Positions 47,024 to 52,132 of a stretch of 52,132 nt of DNA are shown here, piece after piece. A program made the translations under genes and the position numbers. Numbering within the stretch: position 1 is the first letter of the stretch; each line of letters opens with the position of its first letter. The DNA is from Paenibacillus cisolokensis (GTDB lineage: Bacteria; Bacillota; Bacilli; Paenibacillales; Paenibacillaceae): NCBI RefSeq assembly GCF_018403665.1, contig NZ_BOVJ01000058.1, positions 1 to 52,132 on the forward strand. The letters run 5' to 3'. The notes under the pieces were generated by a model. The model did no database searches. It saw only the letters and a list, made by a program, of their open reading frames with translations, and was not told where the DNA came from.

Positions 47024-47065
47024 AAACAAGGGTTACTATCTCGGGAAATAATGTCACAGTGGATG

Positions 47066-47095
47066 TTTCCAGTAATTTATAGTAGTTTATATAAT
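47066..47095 (+). promoter_or_regulatory. Promoter inside the AT-rich islet
   Basis: TTTCCA (47066-47071), an 18-base spacer and a perfect TATAAT (47090-47095) lie just before the secreted protein gene. The islet brings its own promoter. Confidence 0.55.
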
Positions 47096-47134
47096 AGGCT
47101 TAATTTAGAAAAATGTGAGGGAGGTGACTTAAAG

Positions 47135-48304
47135 TTGAAAAAAAATAATTTATGGTTGTCATCACTAGCTCTGATCATATGTTTATCGTTTTCGTCATTT
47201 TCTTCTGTGCATGCAGAAGCCAAGTCGACAGTGAAAATTCGATATGAATCCAGATTCGTTTCTGAATTTCCGGAAATTACACAAGAAATGGCTATCGAAA
47301 AGGGACGAATCTTCTTACCGCTCAGAGATCTTGCTTCGATTTTACAGTTGATGGTGCAATGGAACCAAAAACAGAAAACAGCAACCTTCATTCAGCCTGG
47401 CAAGGAATTGGTACTTTCCACACAAACGAACAAAATTATGTCAAATGGCCAAACCTATTTACTGGATGTCCCTCTTAAAATATACAAGCAACGTATCTAT
47501 GTACCAGTTCGCTTCGTTGCAGAGTGGTTTGACGGTGAGGCAAAGTGGGATGCACAAACAAGGACAGTCCTTATTAAGGACAATTCCCCTTTCATATCGA
47601 CATCGCTTGATCATGAAATGTATTGGTTCGACCATTTGAAGGGTACGCTTTACCGCAGTACTGGAGGACAGTCGTCGATTAAGCTGGGTAGCTATAAGCT
47701 TCCTGCCGGAAGTGGATCGGGGCCGACATTCAGTTCGATTAAAGCAGAAAAACTAAGCGCTTCGAACCGCTGGTTGTCTATGAATCTGGCAGTGCATGGT
47801 ATCGGCGTAAACTATGTACGGCACGGGCTGTTTCTGAAGGATGGACAGGTGCTGAATCATTCCGAACTGGAGTACAGCGGGGAATATCCACTCAAACATA
47901 TGGACCGATACGATGAGAAGGCAGTTTTGTCCGATGGCATTCAGGTTCAAATCATGAATGCCGAAGGAGAGATCATTAAAATATATGATCTTCAGGCGTT
48001 GACCGGTATCGAAGATCGGATGATGATTGAAAAAGTAACGGATAAATATATGCTGGTGAGGCCATTCAATACCCCGTATCTTGTCCTGATTGACTTGGTT
48101 AAGAAAGAAAGCGTAAAACTGTACCAGCGATTTTATTCGGAAGAAGATCAGGCCGCTAGCGAAAATGTTGGATACAATAGCACGGAGTTCCACCAGTTCT
48201 TCGACTTAAAGCTGGTAAAAGAAGTAGGCGACACGCTATATTTCACGCGCACATCTATAGAGAGCGGTGAAACACTGACTTATACGTACACCATTGGCAA
48301 GTAA
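47135..48304 (+). CDS. Secreted copper-amine-oxidase-N-domain protein
   Basis: Secreted protein of 389 residues. A Sec signal peptide (basic start, hydrophobic LSSLALIICLSFSSFSS) ends near VHAEA. Residues about 30-150 hold the stalk-type copper amine oxidase N-terminal domain: GRIFLPLRDLASIL and IYVPVRFVAEWFDGEAKWD are its two repeats. The C-terminal half (about 155-389) is beta-rich and unrecognised. These domains mostly bind the wall or other polymers and lack oxidase activity. TTG 47135 follows GGGAGGTGA. Base composition is clearly lower in GC than flanking genes, which points to recent arrival inside a mutS2-like gene. Confidence 0.85.
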   Translation: MKKNNLWLSSLALIICLSFSSFSSVHAEAKSTVKIRYESRFVSEFPEITQEMAIEKGRIFLPLRDLASILQLMVQWNQKQKTATFIQPGKELVLSTQTNKIMSNGQTYLLDVPLKIYKQRIYVPVRFVAEWFDGEAKWDAQTRTVLIKDNSPFISTSLDHEMYWFDHLKGTLYRSTGGQSSIKLGSYKLPAGSGSGPTFSSIKAEKLSASNRWLSMNLAVHGIGVNYVRHGLFLKDGQVLNHSELEYSGEYPLKHMDRYDEKAVLSDGIQVQIMNAEGEIIKIYDLQALTGIEDRMMIEKVTDKYMLVRPFNTPYLVLIDLVKKESVKLYQRFYSEEDQAASENVGYNSTEFHQFFDLKLVKEVGDTLYFTRTSIESGETLTYTYTIGK

Positions 48305-48457
48305 CAAAATAGTTACGAGGAACACCTCTGGTTATCTCTTATAGATAACTGAAGCGACCGTGAGGAGCGTGTCCAGGCCCGTTGAATCTTCCGTTCATCA
48401 ACGTAGTTCTAGTATCTACCATTTTCGCGGCAATGAAGGAATGTATACTCAATCCGG

Positions 48458-48483
48458 AAAAAGACGTCTGAAGGCGTCTTTTT
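48458..48483. terminator. Bidirectional terminator
   Basis: AAAAAGACG / CGTCTTTTT form a perfect stem around an eight-base loop, with A-run and T-run on opposite sides. It lies 150 bp after the secreted protein gene. The rest of 48305-48820 shows a small GTTATCT/AGATAAC hairpin at 48331-48349 and no credible gene. Confidence 0.8.
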
Positions 48484-48820
48484 CTCGTTACCAGTACAAG
48501 TTTTGTCAAGCAAACGGGGATATGAATCGATGCCGAAGGCATAGCTCCCCCTCGATTTCAGATGGCCCCCCGATGGAAAAAAGGCAGCATGAGCGGCAGC
48601 ATATCGCCCCCGATTCTCGTAAGGCGCTCAGCGGCGTCCTGGCTGATTATCAATCCATTTTGAAACCATGCTATACATTCAAACAATTTCGTTTGTCGGC
48701 AACAGGCATTTTGCGTCTCTACCGGGTTTAAACAAATTGACAAGCAAGCAGTCTCAATTATGTATTGTCACCATTGAGACTACTTTTTGTGTCGTTGGAC
48801 ACGAGACGACGAGCAAATAC

Positions 48821-48940
48821 AAAAAGGCGCTTCATGAGCCGGTCGTCAGCAAACGGAATAGGCATTACGTTATTCACGTCAGACGGGAGCACCGGAAGCG
48901 GGTGCCCGGTACGGAATGGGACGAAGCGGATGCGGCCTTC
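48821..48940 (+). pseudogene. Possible internal fragment of the MutS2-like gene
   Basis: One frame reads K-A-L-H-E-P-V-V-S-K-R-N-R-H-Y-V-I-H-V-R-R then EHRKRVPGTEWDE, resembling the R-x-x-R-Y-V-I-P-V-K-x-E core found about 190 residues into MutS2 proteins. No flanking MutS2 sequence follows. From about 48940 to 49050 another frame ends with KYTGDLTIVTPPDHDRG and a stop; I do not recognise it. If correct, the islet replaced or rearranged at least 80 codons of the gene. Confidence 0.4.
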
Positions 48941-49057
48941 CGCCGAATCCGGCGGCAAAGAGAATCACGACAAAGAGACGCGCAAGCTGATGAGCCGCAA
49001 ATATACGGGCGACTTGACGATCGTAACCCCGCCCGATCACGACCGCGGGTAGCGGTT

Positions 49058-49707
49058 TTATCCGTCGCGGCTTTCGATCACGAGCAGCAGCCCTTCGCGG
49101 AAAACGATGACGCCTGACGGTTCGGCCCATTGATTGCTGATGCCGAGCGATTGTCCCATGCGAAGCTCGGCATCGCGAAGCGGATAGCGAAAGCCGGACA
49201 ACGTAATGCCTTTGACGGTCATCGTGAGCGGCAGCAGCGAGATTTGGGAGAACCGTCCTTTCGTCAACGTGAGCGGCCTTCCCGGCTGCGCCAGCCTTAC
49301 CGCGTTGAATTCGTCCTCGATGACCGCGTCGACACCGCGTTCGAGCGCCGCGACCAGCAAGTGGATGTTGGCGATCGAATGGTCGAAGCGCGTGCCGAGA
49401 CCGCCGGCAATGACAATTTCGTCAGGCTGGCGGGCGAGCGCTTCGCGGAACGCGAGCTCGGTATCGGTATAATCTTTGTCGACCGGATCGCAGTCGCGGA
49501 ACGTTCGGCTGGCGGAGCGGATCAGCTCGAGCTCGTCCGGCGTAACGGAATCAAAATCGCCGATCGCGATGTCCGGCGTTACGCCGTGCCGTACAAGGAA
49601 CAGCGCTCCGCGGTCCGCGCCGATCAGAAGATCGTGCGGACGGATGAGCGAAAGCGCCCAATCGCCCAGCCTGCCGCCGGAAAAATGATGATGCGCGCAC
49701 CGTTCAT
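49058..49707 (-). CDS. Thiamine diphosphokinase (one-base break)
   Basis: Transfers pyrophosphate from ATP to thiamine; about 216 residues. Motifs: SGGRLGDWAL at the start, IGADRGAL, DIAIGDFDSVTP, the Mg-binding DPVDKDYTDTELA, GGLGTRFDHSIANI, and the C-terminal thiamine-binding SLLPLT and GFRYPLRDAEL. The frame is lost at AAAAA (49681-49685, T-run on the coding strand); a sixth T gives I-I-I-F-S-G-G-R-L-G-D-W. ATG 49707 follows AAGGCAGG. Only the last third would be called without repair. Confidence 0.93.
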
Positions 49708-49887
49708 AAACAACAACCTGCCTTTATAAACAAATTGCAACCTCTGTCAGTATACTGCCGACAACAGACATTTCCAAGTCCCGGCTTTCATCTTGCGCCG
49801 GCGGGTTTGCAAGGCTACAATGGGAAGGACGGATTTCGTTCGGAAACGGCTCGGACATCATTTACGCATAAGCGGGGGCAGACGAAA

Positions 49888-50577
49888 TTGGCGGTTGATA
49901 TGGATATTTTTACGGCATTCAGTATTATCGGGACGATCGCCTTTGCTGTGAGCGGAGCGGTCGTTGCGATGGAGGAGGAATACGACATCCTCGGCGTATT
50001 CGTTCTCGGTCTGGTGACGGCGTTCGGCGGCGGCGTCGTGCGCAATTTGCTGATCGGCATACCGGTGACGACGCTGTGGAGTCAGGGCACGCTGCTGAAA
50101 ATCGCCGTCGCGGCCATGACGATCGCCTTTCTTCTGCCGGCGAACTGGATTCAACGATGGCGGAAAAGCGAAGCGTTCTTCGATGCGATCGGTTTGGCCG
50201 CATTTGCCATTCAGGGCGCACTGTACGCGACATCCATGAACCATCCGCTCAGCGCCGTCATGGTTGCGGCGATGCTGACGGGCATCGGCGGCGGCATGAT
50301 TCGCGACGTTCTGGCCGGCCGCAAGCCGCTCGTGCTGCGGGACGAAATTTATGCCGTATGGGCGCTGCTGGCGGGCGTTGCCGTCGGACTCGGATGGGCC
50401 GAATCGCCGGTGGAGCTGCTCGTTCTGTTCGCGCTCGTCATTGTGTTTCGGATGCTGTCCGTCTATTACAGGTGGAAGCTGCCGCGGCGTTCGCTGCGGC
50501 AGCCGAACCGGCTGCCCAAAGACGCTGCGGCCGCCGCCTGCGATCAAACGGACCGCGAGAAAGGAAGGTTGTACTGA
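49888..50577 (+). CDS. TRIC-type cation channel family membrane protein
   Basis: Membrane protein of about 229 residues with seven hydrophobic segments. It has two internally similar halves, each with a glycine-rich signature: TAFGGGVVRNLLIG in the first and TGIGGGMIRDVLAGRKP in the second. This is the UPF0126/YvgT family, shown to include potassium-permeable trimeric TRIC channels in prokaryotes. TTG 49888 is placed nine bases after GGGGG; ATG 49900 (M-D-I-F-T-A-F) is an alternative. The last 30 residues are a charged cytoplasmic tail. The phosphatase gene follows at once. Confidence 0.88.
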   Translation: MAVDMDIFTAFSIIGTIAFAVSGAVVAMEEEYDILGVFVLGLVTAFGGGVVRNLLIGIPVTTLWSQGTLLKIAVAAMTIAFLLPANWIQRWRKSEAFFDAIGLAAFAIQGALYATSMNHPLSAVMVAAMLTGIGGGMIRDVLAGRKPLVLRDEIYAVWALLAGVAVGLGWAESPVELLVLFALVIVFRMLSVYYRWKLPRRSLRQPNRLPKDAAAAACDQTDREKGRLY

Positions 50578-50581
50578 AATA

Positions 50582-51070
50582 ATGAAGAAAAAGGTATTGT
50601 TCGTCTGTCTCGGCAACATTTGCCGTTCGCCGATGGCGGAAGCGGTATTCCGCCATCGGGTCAAGGAAGCGGGCTTGGACCATGCCATCGAAGCGGATTC
50701 CGCCGGGACAGGCGACTGGCATATCGGGCATCCGCCGCACGAAGGGACGCGGGCGATTCTCGATCGGCATGCGATCAGCTATGAAGGAATGCGCGCGCGG
50801 CTCGTAGCGGAAGACGATTTTGAAACATTCGATTATATTGTCTGCATGGACGACTCGAATTTGCGGAACGTCCGGAAGCTGCAGCCGAAAGCGGGACAAC
50901 TTCGGGCGAAATTATACAAGTTTATGGATTTTGTGCCGGAATCCGCCGTCACCGACGTTCCGGATCCGTACTTTACCGGCAATTTCGATGAGGTTTACGA
51001 ACTGGTCAGCGTCGGCTGCGACAAGCTGCTCGAACGCATTAAGGCCGATCTGGCGGTTGCCGGACGTTGA
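50582..51070 (+). CDS. Low-molecular-weight protein-tyrosine phosphatase
   Basis: Phosphatase of 162 residues. The P-loop C-x5-R-S is at residues 9-16 (VCLGNICRSPMAEA), with nucleophile Cys9 and Arg15. The general acid Asp is in VPDPYFTGNF. These match YfkJ/PtpA-type enzymes, which dephosphorylate phosphotyrosine and, in some Gram-positives, phosphoarginine. ATG 50582 follows GAAAGGAAGG, five bases after the channel stop, so the two are co-transcribed. A strong bidirectional terminator follows. Confidence 0.95.
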   Translation: MKKKVLFVCLGNICRSPMAEAVFRHRVKEAGLDHAIEADSAGTGDWHIGHPPHEGTRAILDRHAISYEGMRARLVAEDDFETFDYIVCMDDSNLRNVRKLQPKAGQLRAKLYKFMDFVPESAVTDVPDPYFTGNFDEVYELVSVGCDKLLERIKADLAVAGR

Positions 51071-51120
51071 GCGGTCGCACGGGAGCGTCCCGCACGCGTC
51101 TGCCGTCATGCCGAAACAAT

Positions 51121-51171
51121 AAAGCCCCATCGCCGGCGCCGTCCGTTGCGGCAACCCGGCGATGGGGCTTT
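51121..51171. terminator. Bidirectional terminator
   Basis: AAAGCCCCATCGCCGG (51121-51136) pairs perfectly with CCGGCGATGGGGCTTT (51156-51171), serving the convergent phosphatase and esterase genes. Confidence 0.9.
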
Positions 51172-51188
51172 CCCGTACAGGGCATCCG

Positions 51189-51921
51189 TCAGCCGGCCAT
51201 GAAATACCGAAGCGCGTCCGGGATTTCCTGCTGCCAGAAGCCCCATTGATGCTTGCCGTCCTTTTCTTCATAGAAGACGTCGGCGCCGCGTTCCTTCAAT
51301 AACCGGCTGGTCGTCCGGTTCAGCTCGACGAAATCGTACACGCCTGTATCGGTCTGGAACGATGTTTCCTGCAGCCCGACAATCATGTACAATTGCAGGG
51401 CGGACAAGTCCGCGTATTGCGCAACGATTCGCTGCGATTCAGGATAATAGGCGCCGGAAAGCGACATGATGCGCCGAAACAGCTCCGGATACGAGATCGC
51501 CGTGTGCAGCGACGCGGTGGCGCCCAGCGAATCGCCGGCCAGCAGCCGATATTCCGGTGAGCGCCGGACCGGATAGCGGCTCTCGACGTACGGCACCATC
51601 TCTTCGGCAAAAATGTGACATAGTCGGCATGGCGCGCCCCGTCCGGCGCGTATTCCGCCGTCCGGTGCCGCTTGTCGACATCGACGCCCGCGATAATGAA
51701 CGGTTCGATATCCTCGTCGAGAATGAGCCGGTTCGCGGTCGTGGCGATTCGTCCGAAATTAAAAAATCTTCGCCGTCCTGGCAATACACGATCGGGTAGC
51801 TCAGCGTTTCATTGTAGCCCGGCGGCAAATAGATCCGCACGGAGCGGCTGCCCTCCGGCAGACGACGGCTTTCGACAATTTCTTTTACGATCGTACGTTT
51901 CGTATACCTTACATCGGTCAT
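51189..51921 (-). CDS. Esterase of the enterochelin-esterase-like family (two breaks)
   Basis: Alpha/beta hydrolase of about 244 residues. It opens MTDVRYTKRTIVKEIVESRR, then SVRIYLPPGY and PIVYCQDGEDF (typical of the esterase D/IroE group), PFIIAGVDV, and the nucleophile elbow LLAGDSLGATASLH (G-x-S-x-G). A late DGKHQWGFWQQEIP supplies the His. Two one-base losses split it: six A at 51761-51766 (seven needed, giving D-F-F-N-F-G-R) and five A at 51609-51613 (six needed, giving F-F-A-E-E-M-V-P-Y). ATG 51921 follows AAAGGAG. The AT-rich element at the window edge begins about 75 bp upstream and may have displaced its promoter. Confidence 0.9.
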
Positions 51922-51997
51922 GGCGAATTCTCCTTTACCGGTTGCATGGTTTGGCGGATGTATGGGTAACAATAGAGAGGAAAGCTGGAAGAATAAA

Positions 51998-52132
51998 GGC
52001 TCTTTCTCAAAATTGTACTACTCTGTATTAGTGTTAAAAACTATCTGTTACATATACAATTTCTTAAGAAAAACATGTAAAACAGAGAAAAACAGCGGAT
52101 TTTCGTTTTTTGTTTTGTACCTATTTTGTTGA
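51998..52132. mobile_element. Possible insertion-sequence end, truncated by window
   Basis: From 51998 the composition shifts sharply to AT-rich. The first bases, GGCTCTTTCTCAAAATTGTA, resemble terminal inverted repeats of ISL3- or IS1182-type elements (GGCT...CAAAA form). Immediately outside lies AAGAATAAA, a possible target-site duplication whose partner would be beyond the window. No transposase frame is visible within the 135 bases present. Family assignment is tentative. Confidence 0.4.

Noticed and set aside
48339-48542. Small minus-strand open frame in the AT-rich islet
   Set aside because: It crosses a terminator, lacks a ribosome site and shows no recognisable motif; transposase remnant considered but unsupported.
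49130-49729. 199-residue plus-strand frame over the thiamine diphosphokinase
   Set aside because: It is the antisense shadow of the repaired kinase gene, whose motifs are clear on the minus strand.

Overview
The window looks like chromosomal DNA from a GC-rich, endospore-forming Firmicute of the Paenibacillaceae type (Paenibacillus or Cohnella-like). The evidence is a Gram-positive LexA with CGAAC-N4-GTTCG operators and a YneA-like gene beside it, a Tlp spore protein, YesM/YesN and YtdP-type sugar regulators, MsmX-dependent type sugar importers, a copper-amine-oxidase-domain secreted protein, and strong AGGAGG ribosome sites with frequent TTG/GTG starts. No rRNA, tRNA or CRISPR array was seen.

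Layout: 1-700 is non-coding, with REP-like repeats, a 52-bp tandem repeat and a duplicated lexA tail. 0.7-2.8 kb holds the divergent SOS pair lexA/yneA and two small genes. 2.8-9.9 kb is housekeeping: a HAD phosphatase, mtnD (methionine salvage), metH, rnz, tlp and a nitroreductase. 10.2-19.9 kb is a long co-directional run with tight overlaps and many DNA repair functions: mrfA-mrfB (mitomycin repair helicase/exonuclease), a Gfo/Idh oxidoreductase, a NagD-type phosphatase, an Fpg-type glycosylase, endonuclease IV, a small receiver-like protein, an ABC ATPase and an FtsJ/RlmM-type methyltransferase. 19.9-36.4 kb is a pectin (rhamnogalacturonan) oligosaccharide island: yesM-yesN-yesO-yesP-yesQ-GH105, then lplA/ytcQ-lplB-ytcP-GH105, a YtdP-like membrane AraC regulator, and a divergent third binding-protein paralogue. 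Two cre-like sites suggest catabolite control. No transport ATPase is encoded, so a shared MsmX-type ATPase elsewhere is implied. 36.5-46 kb holds a Ser/Thr kinase with an unusual pseudo-P-loop C-terminus, an ABC-F protein, an ArlRS-like two-component system, an NlpC/P60 enzyme, a nitrilase-family hydrolase with two acetyltransferases, and a PhnP-like metallohydrolase. 46-49 kb has a strong promoter, a rod-shaped RNA candidate, two terminators, and a MutS2-like gene broken by an AT-rich islet. 49-52 kb holds thiamine diphosphokinase, a TRIC-type channel, a low-molecular-weight phosphatase and an esterase. What looks like the end of an insertion sequence runs off the right edge.

The most pervasive oddity is technical. 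At least 21 otherwise intact genes or gene joints are broken by a one-base length error, nearly all one base short in a homopolymer. The pattern fits systematic sequencing error far better than biology. Genes are therefore annotated at their inferred full extents, with each break stated. Apparent fusions (YesN with a binding protein, YtcP with GH105, kinase with ABC-F) are read-through artefacts of these breaks.
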